From Saprospiraceae bacterium (GTDB lineage Bacteria; Bacteroidota; Bacteroidia; Chitinophagales; Saprospiraceae), in assembly GCA_022842725.1 (NCBI GenBank), contig JALHOZ010000008.1, forward strand, positions 1 through 64,000: a stretch of 64,000 nucleotides of DNA, in the 5' to 3' direction. Shown piece after piece: positions 24,759-32,664 of the stretch. The notes under the pieces were generated by a model, which was not told where the DNA came from, ran no database searches, and saw nothing but the letters and a program-made list of their open reading frames with translations. The position numbers and the translations under genes are program-made. How positions within the stretch are numbered: position 1 is the stretch's first letter; each line of letters starts with the position of its first letter.

Positions 24759-27224
24759 GTGTACGATATTTCTGAAATAGCAGCCTGGACGGGCGGACAA
24801 CTCCGGCAACATCAACCCGGTTTCAAACGGATTCAACACCTTTCTCTTGATTCGAGAATCGTACACTTTCCGGAAGTAACCATTTTTTTCGCTTTGGTGG
24901 GTGATCTGCACGACGGACATGATTTTGTGGAAGAAATATTGTCAAAAGGAGTCAGAAATATTGTCGTTCACAACGGTTTTTTGCCCGGAGCATTAGAAAA
25001 AGAGGCAAACTGGATTTTTGTTGATGATACCCTGGATGCATTACAAACGGTTGCGGCACATCACCGGAAACGATTTGACCGGTTATTTTGTGTTGGTATC
25101 ACCGGAAGCAACGGCAAAACCACCATCAAGGAATGGTTGAGCAGTTTGTTGTTCAAACACCGGACCGTTCGAAGTCCAAAATCGTACAATTCTCAGACCG
25201 GTGTCCCGTTATCCTTGTGGTTGATTGAAAAACATCATGATCTGGGTTTGTTTGAAGCAGGTATTTCCACCACCGGAGAAATGGAAAAACTGGAGCGTAT
25301 GATCCGTCCTGACCTCGGTATTTTTGTCAATATCGGTGATGCGCACGCTGCCGGGTTTTCTGATATGCAACAAAAAATTGATGAAAAATTAAAACTTTTT
25401 GTGTCCTGTGAATCGATTATCTACGAAGAAGACGATTTATTGATTTCCGAAAGAATCAGACATTTTTACCCGGACAAAACTCTGCTTTCCTGGGGAAAAA
25501 CAGGAACGTATCTTCAGGTACAACGGATCGCAAAAGGAGAATTTTCTTCAACCCTGGATTTGAAAAAGGATCATGAATTGTATTCATTTATTGTCCCGTT
25601 TACCGATGATGCCTCCATTCAAAATATCATTCATTGTTTGGTTTTGTTGTTACACCTCAGGTATTCGGAAACTGAAATTCAGGAAAAAGTCCGCCAATTG
25701 CATAATCTGGCGATGCGACTGGAACTGAAATCCGGAGAAAACGGAATCATGCTCATCAACGATACCTACAATGCAGATTTACATTCCTTTCGGATCGCCC
25801 TCGAGTTTTTAGACCAACATGTTGGTGACCGGGAGAAGGTCGTATTTTTGTCAACCTTTGAGCAGACTGGAAAAAATGAAGCCCAGTTTGCTGAAGCAGC
25901 CGGCAATCTTCTCCTGCAGCACGGCGTCCGTTATGTTTACGGCATAGGAGATTCATTGCAAACATTGGCAGACAGACTTCAGGGCAAGATTCAAATGAAA
26001 CTGTTTGCTAACACTGCAGAAGTGATCACTGCGCTTCCGTCTTTGTCATTGGATCGCAAAGCCGTTCTGATCAAAGGAAGTCGCCGTTTTGGACTGGATA
26101 AACTGGCCAATGCACTTTCCCAAAAATGGCATGAAGCCGTCCTGGAAACTGATTTGATGGCCGTAGGACACAACCTTCGTTATTTTTCATCACTTTTGTC
26201 AGAAAGTACGGGTATTATTGCCGTGATCAAAGCTTCGGCCTACGGCAGCGGAAGCCACGAACTGGCAGCCTTCCTCGAATATTCAAAAGTGAATTATCTG
26301 GCCGTAGCTTATGTGGATGAAGGCATAGAACTGCGCAAAAACGGAATTAAAACACCCATTATGGTCCTGAATTCTTCCGCAGAACAATGGGAAGAGTGTA
26401 TCAATTGGCATCTCGAACCCGAAGTCTATTCTTTGGATTATATCCACAAACTATGGGCTGTCGAAAGTGACCGGCTGCTGAAAGTCCACATCAAAATAGA
26501 TACGGGAATGAACCGTTTGGGCATTTCAGTGAATGAGCTTACCGAAGCGGTGCACGCCATAAAAAACTGGCCTTCCAATATTCTGGTGGAAAGTATTTTT
26601 ACGCATCTCACCTCTTCCGAAGATGATGCGGATGATGATTTTACCCACGAACAGGTCATTAGTTTTGAAAAAGCTTATAAATACATCGTTGAATCGTTGG
26701 GATACCGACCCAAAAAACACGTTTTAAATACTGCCGGCATCCGACGATTTCCCGAATATCATTATGATTATGTCCGCCTGGGATTGGGACTTTACGGCAT
26801 TGACGTAACCGATCATTTTTCAGACGTTCTTGAAAAAGTACATACCTTAAAAGCCCGGATCATTCAGATCAAACCGGTCAGAAAAGGAGAAACAGTGGGT
26901 TACAACCGCAGAGGAATACTTCATGAAGACGGTAAAGTAGCCATTGTCAACATCGGGTATGCGGATGGATTTCTGAGACTCGCCGGAAACGGAAAATATC
27001 TGGTCAAAATCAGAGAAAAACTCTATCCTGTCATCGGAAATATCAATATGGATCTGACCATCGTGGCCATTGGTCAGACCGATGAAATCAAAGTCGGTGA
27101 TGAAGTCGAAATATTTGGCAAAAACGTAGCGGTGGAAACCCTGGCGGAAGCCTGTCAAACCATTCCATACGAAATATTGTGTCGTATAGCCCCACGGATA
27201 AAAAGGGTGTATATCAAAGGGTAG
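24759..27224 (+). CDS. murF-alr: Bifunctional MurF ligase / alanine racemase
   Basis: This 821-aa fusion makes D-alanine and adds the D-Ala-D-Ala dipeptide to UDP-MurNAc-tripeptide in the cytoplasm. Residues 1 to about 455 are MurF, with the ATP motif GITGSNGKTTIKEWL and the downstream MLINDTYNADLHSF segment. Residues about 460-821 are PLP-dependent alanine racemase: the Schiff-base lysine in AVIKASAYGSGS, HIKIDTGMNRLG, the catalytic tyrosine in TVGYNRRG, and NINMDLTIV near the end. It starts with GTG, 8 bases after purD. Such fusions are well known in Bacteroidota. The usual D in the racemase KADAYG motif is Ser here (KASAYG). Confidence 0.97.
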   Translation: MYDISEIAAWTGGQLRQHQPGFKRIQHLSLDSRIVHFPEVTIFFALVGDLHDGHDFVEEILSKGVRNIVVHNGFLPGALEKEANWIFVDDTLDALQTVAAHHRKRFDRLFCVGITGSNGKTTIKEWLSSLLFKHRTVRSPKSYNSQTGVPLSLWLIEKHHDLGLFEAGISTTGEMEKLERMIRPDLGIFVNIGDAHAAGFSDMQQKIDEKLKLFVSCESIIYEEDDLLISERIRHFYPDKTLLSWGKTGTYLQVQRIAKGEFSSTLDLKKDHELYSFIVPFTDDASIQNIIHCLVLLLHLRYSETEIQEKVRQLHNLAMRLELKSGENGIMLINDTYNADLHSFRIALEFLDQHVGDREKVVFLSTFEQTGKNEAQFAEAAGNLLLQHGVRYVYGIGDSLQTLADRLQGKIQMKLFANTAEVITALPSLSLDRKAVLIKGSRRFGLDKLANALSQKWHEAVLETDLMAVGHNLRYFSSLLSESTGIIAVIKASAYGSGSHELAAFLEYSKVNYLAVAYVDEGIELRKNGIKTPIMVLNSSAEQWEECINWHLEPEVYSLDYIHKLWAVESDRLLKVHIKIDTGMNRLGISVNELTEAVHAIKNWPSNILVESIFTHLTSSEDDADDDFTHEQVISFEKAYKYIVESLGYRPKKHVLNTAGIRRFPEYHYDYVRLGLGLYGIDVTDHFSDVLEKVHTLKARIIQIKPVRKGETVGYNRRGILHEDGKVAIVNIGYADGFLRLAGNGKYLVKIREKLYPVIGNINMDLTIVAIGQTDEIKVGDEVEIFGKNVAVETLAEACQTIPYEILCRIAPRIKRVYIKG

Positions 27225-27236
27225 CTTAGAAAAATA

Positions 27237-29249
27237 TTATATTTTTTTCTTCAGTGCCATCAATTCATCTCTCAACTGAGCTGCGGTAATGAAGTCAAGG
27301 TCTTTTGCCGCCTGTTTCATTTTGTATTCGGTATCAGAAATGAGTTTTTGAATCTGATCTCTGTTCATATATTCCACCACAGGATCTGCGGCTACAATCT
27401 GAATGGCTTCTTCCACGTAGGCAACCGGTTTTTTGCCCCGAATATCGAGAATCGATTTTTGGTTGAGAATTTCTTCCCTGGTTTTGGAAATGGTAGTTGG
27501 TGTAATACCGTGTTCTTCGTTGTAAGCTATCTGTTTTGCACGTCTTCTGTTGGTTTCGTCGATGGTATTTTGCATGCTGTCTGTGGTTTTGTCAGCATAA
27601 AAAATAACCATTCCATTTGAATTTCTTGCCGCACGTCCCGCTGTTTGGGTGAGTGATCTCGCATTTCTTAAAAAACCTTCTTTGTCTGCATCAAGCACCG
27701 CCACCAAAGAAACTTCCGGCAAGTCAAGACCTTCTCTCAACAGGTTGACACCTACCAAAACGTCAAATCCTCCCAACCTCAGATCGCGGATGATTTCCAC
27801 TCTTTCCATCGTATCGACTTCAGAATGGATGTATTTGACCCGGATTTCGAGTTTTTGTAAATATTTGGTCAGTTCCTCTGCCATTCTTTTTGTCAGTGTG
27901 GTTACCAGAACCCGTTCGTCTTTTTCGACTCTTAACCGGATTTCTTCCAGCAAGTCATCTATTTGGTTCAGGCTTGGACGTACATCGATCGGTGGATCAA
28001 GTAAGCCGGTAGGACGCACAATTTGTTCAACCACCAAACCTTCTGTTTCTGCCAGTTCGTAATCTCCCGGTGTAGCACTCACATAGACAACCTGATTGAT
28101 GACACCCAAAAACTCCTCAAAACTCAAAGGCCGGTTGTCAATAGCGGAAGGCAACCTGAAACCGAAGTTGACGAGATTGAGTTTCCTTGCCCGGTCGCCA
28201 CCCCACATACCTCTCACCTGAGGAAGGGTGACATGGCTTTCATCAACAATCATCAGATAGTCATCCGGAAAATAGTCCAACAAACAAAATGGTCGGGTTC
28301 CCTGCACTCTACCGTCAAAAAACCGGCTGTAGTTTTCGATTCCGGAACAATAGCCCAATTCGCGGATCATCTCAAGGTCGAAAGTGACTCTTTCTTTGAT
28401 TCGTTGGGCTTCCAGATATCTTCCTTCAGCGATAAAAAAGTTTTCATGAGCGTGCAATTCATCTTCGATGGCCCTGATCACCTGATTAAGACGGTCTTTG
28501 GGTGCAACATATAGATTAGCGGGAAATATTGCAGCATGATCAACGGCGATAATCCTTTTTCCGGATTGGATTTCTATATGTTCGAGGGCTTCTATTTCAT
28601 CCCCGAAAAAAATAATTCTGTATCCGTAATCGAGATAGGGAAGATGTACATCCACAGTATCTCCTTTTACCCGGAAGGTACCCCTTTTAAAATCCGTTTC
28701 CGTTCTGGAATACAAACTCTGCACCAATTGATACAACAATGCATTTCTGCTGATGACCTGACCTTTTTGCAGACGGATGATGCCCGTTTTATAGTCTTCA
28801 GGATTTCCCATACCATAGATACAGGACACGGACGAAACGATGATGACATCGCGACGGCCAGACAACAAAGATGTTGTGGCCCTCAGACGCAGCTTATCGA
28901 TTTCTTCATTGATTTGAAGGTCTTTTTCAATATAAGTATCAGAATGGGTAATATAAGCTTCCGGTTGGTAGTAGTCATAGTAGGAGACAAAATATTCGAC
29001 GGCATTATCCGGAAAAAATTCTGTCATTTCAGCATATATCTGCGCGGTAAGGGTTTTGTTGTGGGTCAGGATCAGTGTCGGTCTGCCAAGATTCTGAATG
29101 ACATTGGCCATGGTAAAGGTTTTTCCTGAACCGGTCACCCCCAGGAGGACCTGTGCTTTTTCTCCGGCCAATATCCCTTTAGTAAGTTGTTCGATTGCCT
29201 GAGGTTGATCACCTGTAGGAACATATTTGGAAGTGAGTTTGTATGCCAT
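27237..29249 (-). CDS. uvrB: Excinuclease ABC subunit B
   Basis: This 670-aa helicase-like damage-verification subunit works in nucleotide excision repair with UvrA and UvrC. Walker A is in LLGVTGSGKTFTMANV. The flexible beta-hairpin region lies in YFVSYYDYYQPEAYI. The DESH-type motif II is MIVDESHVTLPQ, with GVNLLREGLDLPEVSLV and QTAGRAARN as later helicase motifs. The C-terminal UVR domain (KMKQAAKDLDFITAAQLRDEL) that contacts UvrC is present. The length is standard. A TACCTTTG element ends only five bases before the ATG, so the message may have essentially no leader. It converges with murF-alr, leaving a 12-base gap. Confidence 0.98.
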   Translation of the reverse strand: MAYKLTSKYVPTGDQPQAIEQLTKGILAGEKAQVLLGVTGSGKTFTMANVIQNLGRPTLILTHNKTLTAQIYAEMTEFFPDNAVEYFVSYYDYYQPEAYITHSDTYIEKDLQINEEIDKLRLRATTSLLSGRRDVIIVSSVSCIYGMGNPEDYKTGIIRLQKGQVISRNALLYQLVQSLYSRTETDFKRGTFRVKGDTVDVHLPYLDYGYRIIFFGDEIEALEHIEIQSGKRIIAVDHAAIFPANLYVAPKDRLNQVIRAIEDELHAHENFFIAEGRYLEAQRIKERVTFDLEMIRELGYCSGIENYSRFFDGRVQGTRPFCLLDYFPDDYLMIVDESHVTLPQVRGMWGGDRARKLNLVNFGFRLPSAIDNRPLSFEEFLGVINQVVYVSATPGDYELAETEGLVVEQIVRPTGLLDPPIDVRPSLNQIDDLLEEIRLRVEKDERVLVTTLTKRMAEELTKYLQKLEIRVKYIHSEVDTMERVEIIRDLRLGGFDVLVGVNLLREGLDLPEVSLVAVLDADKEGFLRNARSLTQTAGRAARNSNGMVIFYADKTTDSMQNTIDETNRRRAKQIAYNEEHGITPTTISKTREEILNQKSILDIRGKKPVAYVEEAIQIVAADPVVEYMNRDQIQKLISDTEYKMKQAAKDLDFITAAQLRDELMALKKKI

Positions 29250-29254
29250 GACAA

Positions 29255-29262
29255 CAAAGGTA
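29255..29262 (-). promoter_or_regulatory. -7 element (TACCTTTG) abutting the uvrB ATG
   Basis: TACCTTTG on the - strand is separated from ATG by just five bases (TTGTC). Transcription would start at or next to the start codon, implying a leaderless mRNA. Confidence 0.55.
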
Positions 29263-29304
29263 TGGATTTAAAAACAAAAAAGGAGGTAAGTCGTCTACCC
29301 TTAA

Positions 29305-30771
29305 TCAGGATTTTTTGTTTTGTTGATGTTGAGGAATGGTGAGACGTTCTTTTGAACTCCTGAACAGGTATTCCCCGACTTTAGCGGCTACTTCCGAAGC
29401 CTGAGCCAAAGTTTTTGTTTTTTCTTCAGCATTCCAATATTTATCGACAAAATGGGTGTCAAAATTTCCGGTTATAAAAGCCGGGTGATTCATGACATAC
29501 GCACCAAAATTAAGGGTGCTTGCGATACCTTCGATTTCAAATCCCTGTATGGCAAGTTTCATTTTTTCGATGGCTGCGGCTCTGTTTGGCGCGTGTACGA
29601 CCAATTTGGCAAGCATCGGGTCGTAATATATAGGAACCATCATGCCTTCCGAAATTCCGTTATCCACACGGATTCCATCTCCTTCGTGAAAACGGTATTT
29701 AGATAATACATTGATACTCGGCATAAAACGATCTTCCGGATCTTCTGCGTAGATGCGCAACTCTATCGCGTGTCCGGTAAGGGTGAGGTCTTCCTGTGAA
29801 AAAGGAAGTTTTTCGCCACGGGCTACCCGAACCTGCCATTCTACCAGGTCCAGACCTGTGATACATTCCGTGACCGGATGTTCTACCTGCAATCGGGTGT
29901 TCATCTCCAGAAAGTAGAAGTTTTTATGTTCGTCGACAAGAAATTCAACAGTTCCTGCTCCTTCATAAGAACAGGATTGAGCTACTTTAACAGCAGCTTC
30001 ACCCATGGCTTTACGCATAGTCGGTGTTAGTGCAGAACTTGGTGCTTCTTCCACTACTTTTTGATGACGGCGCTGGATACTACATTCTCTTTCGAAGAGG
30101 TAAAGCGTATTTCCATGCTGGTCCGCCATGATTTGGACCTCAATATGTTTAGGTGAAGTGATATATTTTTCAATAAAAACAGATCCGTCTCCGAACGCTG
30201 CTTTTGCTTCATTCATAGCCAGTTGGATTTGTTCGACCATTTCAGAAGATTCCCGTACAATCCGCATCCCTTTACCTCCTCCTCCGGCGGAAGCTTTGAT
30301 CAAAATCGGATAGCCTATGGATTCCGCTATGGTCACTGCTTCATCAAAATCAGAGATAGCAGTGTCCGTTCCGGGTACCATAGGAATGTCAAAATGTTTT
30401 ACTGCATCTTTGGCTCCCAGTTTGCTACCCATAATCTCCATTGCTTCTGCTGAAGGCCCGATCAGTTTGATACCTTCTTCTGCACATCGTCTGGCAAAAG
30501 TTGCGTTTTCACTGAGAAAACCATATCCGGGATGGATAGCATCCACACCATGTGTTTTACATGTGTCAATAATGACATCCTGATTGAGATAAGACAAAGC
30601 GGAAGGGGCAGGACCTATCAAAACCGCCTGGTCAGCATATTTGACGTGTAGTGCTTCTTTGTCGGCCTCAGAATACACAGCGACCGTTTGAATACCCATT
30701 TTTTTCAGGGTTTTTATTACTCTTATGGCTATCTCTCCTCTGTTTGCAATCAGAACTTTCTGCATGATCAT
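29305..30771 (-). CDS. accC: Biotin carboxylase subunit (acetyl/propionyl-CoA carboxylase)
   Basis: This 488-aa ATP-grasp enzyme carboxylates biotin carried on a separate BCCP. It has the N-terminal VLIANRGEIAIRVI, IHPGYGFLSENA, the glycine-rich ATP loop KASAGGGGKGMRIV, ERECSIQRRHQKVVEE, and FLEMNTRLQVEHPVTE with the catalytic residues. It ends without a biotinyl domain. No BCCP or carboxyltransferase gene lies alongside, so it could serve acetyl-CoA, propionyl-CoA or another acyl-CoA carboxylase; accC is the family symbol rather than a proven substrate. The start is MIMQKV, where either ATG (30771 or 30765) is possible. Confidence 0.95.
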   Translation of the reverse strand: MIMQKVLIANRGEIAIRVIKTLKKMGIQTVAVYSEADKEALHVKYADQAVLIGPAPSALSYLNQDVIIDTCKTHGVDAIHPGYGFLSENATFARRCAEEGIKLIGPSAEAMEIMGSKLGAKDAVKHFDIPMVPGTDTAISDFDEAVTIAESIGYPILIKASAGGGGKGMRIVRESSEMVEQIQLAMNEAKAAFGDGSVFIEKYITSPKHIEVQIMADQHGNTLYLFERECSIQRRHQKVVEEAPSSALTPTMRKAMGEAAVKVAQSCSYEGAGTVEFLVDEHKNFYFLEMNTRLQVEHPVTECITGLDLVEWQVRVARGEKLPFSQEDLTLTGHAIELRIYAEDPEDRFMPSINVLSKYRFHEGDGIRVDNGISEGMMVPIYYDPMLAKLVVHAPNRAAAIEKMKLAIQGFEIEGIASTLNFGAYVMNHPAFITGNFDTHFVDKYWNAEEKTKTLAQASEVAAKVGEYLFRSSKERLTIPQHQQNKKS

Positions 30772-31015
30772 ATTTTGGTGTAAATGTAGTGAATTTCTGA
30801 AAATTCAAGATTGTGAAACAGATAAAAAGTGAGTTTTTATGGTTGATTTTGCAAAGATTTTGCTTAGGTGTTGTTTTAGAAACAATCTAAAAGTACTGTA
30901 AAACAATAAGTAAATGACGTTATATGGAGTAAAAACCTGTTCGAACCTGTCAGAGGTTTTTTGACTGGTGCCCGTTAACAGATAGGTTCAAAGTCAATGT
31001 TTAGCTTGGCCATTC
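30772..31015. other. 244-bp intergenic region
   Basis: This lies between the biotin carboxylase gene and the antitoxin gene. A weak hairpin (GAACCTGTCAGAGGTTTTTT region near 30940-30965) could end transcription from the toxin-antitoxin operon. No gene was seen. Confidence 0.35.
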
Positions 31016-31330
31016 TTATTCACTGATCATTAATTTTTGTTCGTCGATTTCAACACTAAATGTCACCTTGGCATCTAAAGCATCGAATACCCTTAGAATG
31101 GTTGCAAATCTTGCATCTGTGGCAGAATTCTCCACTTTTGAGATTTGTGCTTTTTGGACGCCTACAAGTTCACCAAGTTGTTCTTGTGTTAAATTTTTGG
31201 CTTTTCTCGCTTTTTTGATGGCATCACCTAAAAGTTCGATTCGTAATTCTTGCTCAAATTTTTCACGTTTTTTAGTACCACGTTTGCCTAGGTGCATGTC
31301 TAAAACTTCATTGAAACTTGTGGTTTGCAT
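31016..31330 (-). CDS. higA: HigA-type antitoxin, XRE helix-turn-helix
   Basis: This DNA-binding antitoxin of about 104 aa neutralises the adjacent toxin and represses the operon. The XRE/Cro HTH is at about residues 38-92: IKKARKAKNLTQEQLGELVGVQKAQISKVEN. The start was set at ATG 31330 (MQTTSFNEV), one base after the toxin stop; the longer frame uses TTG inside the toxin gene. The toxin-first order is typical of HigBA. A decayed relative of this gene lies about 500 bases upstream (31830-32009). Confidence 0.9.
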   Translation of the reverse strand: MQTTSFNEVLDMHLGKRGTKKREKFEQELRIELLGDAIKKARKAKNLTQEQLGELVGVQKAQISKVENSATDARFATILRVFDALDAKVTFSVEIDEQKLMISE

Positions 31331-31331
31331 T

Positions 31332-31670
31332 TTACTGTTTTTTTGATTCAAAATATTTATCTTTTATTGCTTTAGCCTTTAAAATTTCTGATTTTTCTGG
31401 TTTATCACTTTTTTTGATGATCCCATGTGTTGCAATTACCAGAGTATCAATTTTGTTAGTTTTGTCCCAAAATGCAAAAATTCTGTAATGAATACCAAAG
31501 TGCTGAGCCCTGAAATACCATATTCCATCTTGCAATGGCTTGAATAACTTAGGATCTTTCTTGTACTTTGCCATAGCCATATTGAAAAGGATTTTGTCCT
31601 TGGCTTTAATGGGAATTTCATTTAGATATTCCAAGGCTTCCGGTAAAAACTCTATCTCAAAAAGTTCCAA
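31332..31670 (-). CDS. higB: HigB-type toxin, RelE/ParE fold (Gp49-like)
   Basis: This encodes a 112-aa probable ribosome-dependent mRNA interferase. The pattern matches the phage-derived Gp49/HigB family: ALEYLNEIPIKAKDKILFNM, then LFKPLQDGIWYFRAQHFGIHYRIFAF, then IDTLVIATHGIIKKSDKPEKSEILKA. The last segment is the family's conserved HGFxKKxxKTPxxEI-like motif, with K-x-x-K present. It is first in the operon with higA directly behind. Frame and motifs are intact, so it is likely active and held in check by HigA. Confidence 0.92.
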   Translation of the reverse strand: MELFEIEFLPEALEYLNEIPIKAKDKILFNMAMAKYKKDPKLFKPLQDGIWYFRAQHFGIHYRIFAFWDKTNKIDTLVIATHGIIKKSDKPEKSEILKAKAIKDKYFESKKQ

Positions 31671-31829
31671 ATCTTAAACGTTTGAGCAAAGATATTAGTT
31701 TCTTATTTGCGATACAAATAAATTTTTAAAGAACTTTAACTTTTGGTCGATCAAAAATCGTTCAGATCAAGATGGTGTCGAAATGGCCAAACTTCCCTTA
31801 TAGCCGTTATTTTACGCTGCTCTTTCATT

Positions 31830-32009
31830 TTATACTAATTGTACAAATTCATTTTCAATTTTTACCCGGAAGTTAATTTCAGCCTTCAGTGCTTTAAAAA
31901 CTTTGATTATAGTATCTATGGTTGCACTGTTTACACTGCTTTCAAGTTTTGAAATTTGTGACTTTTGAACACCGATTAGGTCACCTGATTGTTCTTGCGT
32001 TAAGTTTTA
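31830..32009 (-). pseudogene. Decayed second HigA-like antitoxin
   Basis: On the - strand a frame reads LTQEQSGDLIGVQKSQISKLE and continues to KIENEFVQLV and TAA at 31830-31832. It clearly parallels LTQEQLGELVGVQKAQISKVE of HigA and ends at the same place relative to it. A TAA interrupts the frame two codons before LTQEQ (K-Y-stop-N), and no start or cognate toxin remains upstream. This is the 3' remnant of a duplicated or replaced toxin-antitoxin module. Confidence 0.85.
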
Positions 32010-32132
32010 ATATTTGGCAACTATTTGTTGTAAGTGAGGAGCGGAACAATTCTTGAGACAATATTATAGACGTTATAATACCATATAAGGATCGGAACGG
32101 TTTTTTTTTAAAAATCAAACGCAACCGTTTTT

Positions 32133-32459
32133 CTACAACATTTTTTCAAGAAAATGATAGGTTTCTTTTTCAAGTGTTGAAAAATCATCATCAGCCAGAA
32201 ACAGTTTTTTCATGTTTTCCAAAATTTCTTCTTTTTGTTCTGTCGTAGGAAAATAAGCACCCTTGTAGCTCAATATGGTTTGAAATGCCTGAAAGTCTGA
32301 CATACCTTCAAAGTCTTTCAGTACTTTTTCCATAGCCTGATTGCCGATTTTTTGTTTGATCAGGTTTTTTTCTTCCGGAGAAAACTCCATATCCACATGC
32401 GCCACGTAAATAAGTAATAAACCTAAAAATTCATTGTAACTATAGGTAAGTTCTGACAT
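32133..32459 (-). CDS. Small helical protein, TerB-like
   Basis: This protein of about 108 aa starts MSELTYSYNEFLGLLLIYV. The pattern of an N-terminal helix, AHVDMEFSPEEKNLIKQKI with an acidic centre, and further amphipathic helices resembles the TerB/tellurite-resistance-like fold (helical, metal-binding in some members). This is a weak match. The longer frame to 32531 would start upstream of the TACCTTTG element at 32478-32485, so the shorter start is preferred. It stands alone between the toxin-antitoxin region and a divergent TonB-dependent receptor gene. Confidence 0.8.
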   Translation of the reverse strand: MSELTYSYNEFLGLLLIYVAHVDMEFSPEEKNLIKQKIGNQAMEKVLKDFEGMSDFQAFQTILSYKGAYFPTTEQKEEILENMKKLFLADDDFSTLEKETYHFLEKML

Positions 32460-32477
32460 AAATAAACTTTTGTACCT

Positions 32478-32485
32478 CAAAGGTA
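32478..32485 (-). promoter_or_regulatory. -7 element (TACCTTTG) for the TerB-like gene
   Basis: CAAAGGTA on the + strand. It lies 18 bases upstream of the chosen start and inside the longer alternative frame, thereby deciding the start. Confidence 0.6.
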
Positions 32486-32639
32486 AAAAGATATCATGAA
32501 GGTAAAGTAACAAAGTTTCTTTTTTGTTCAATTATATTTTCAATCACTTATCTGATGATGTTTGAGTACCCGGAATAGTACCCAATTGTCAAATCAAAGA
32601 TAATTTTATCAATTTTTTCAATAAAACGGAAGAAAAATT

Positions 32640-32647
32640 TACCTTTG
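32640..32647 (+). promoter_or_regulatory. -7 element (TACCTTTG) for the TonB-dependent receptor
   Basis: The TACCTTTG ends 17 bases before the ATG at 32665. No good -33 TTG was found. Confidence 0.55.
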
Positions 32648-32664
32648 CAGCCTCAATTTTAAAA

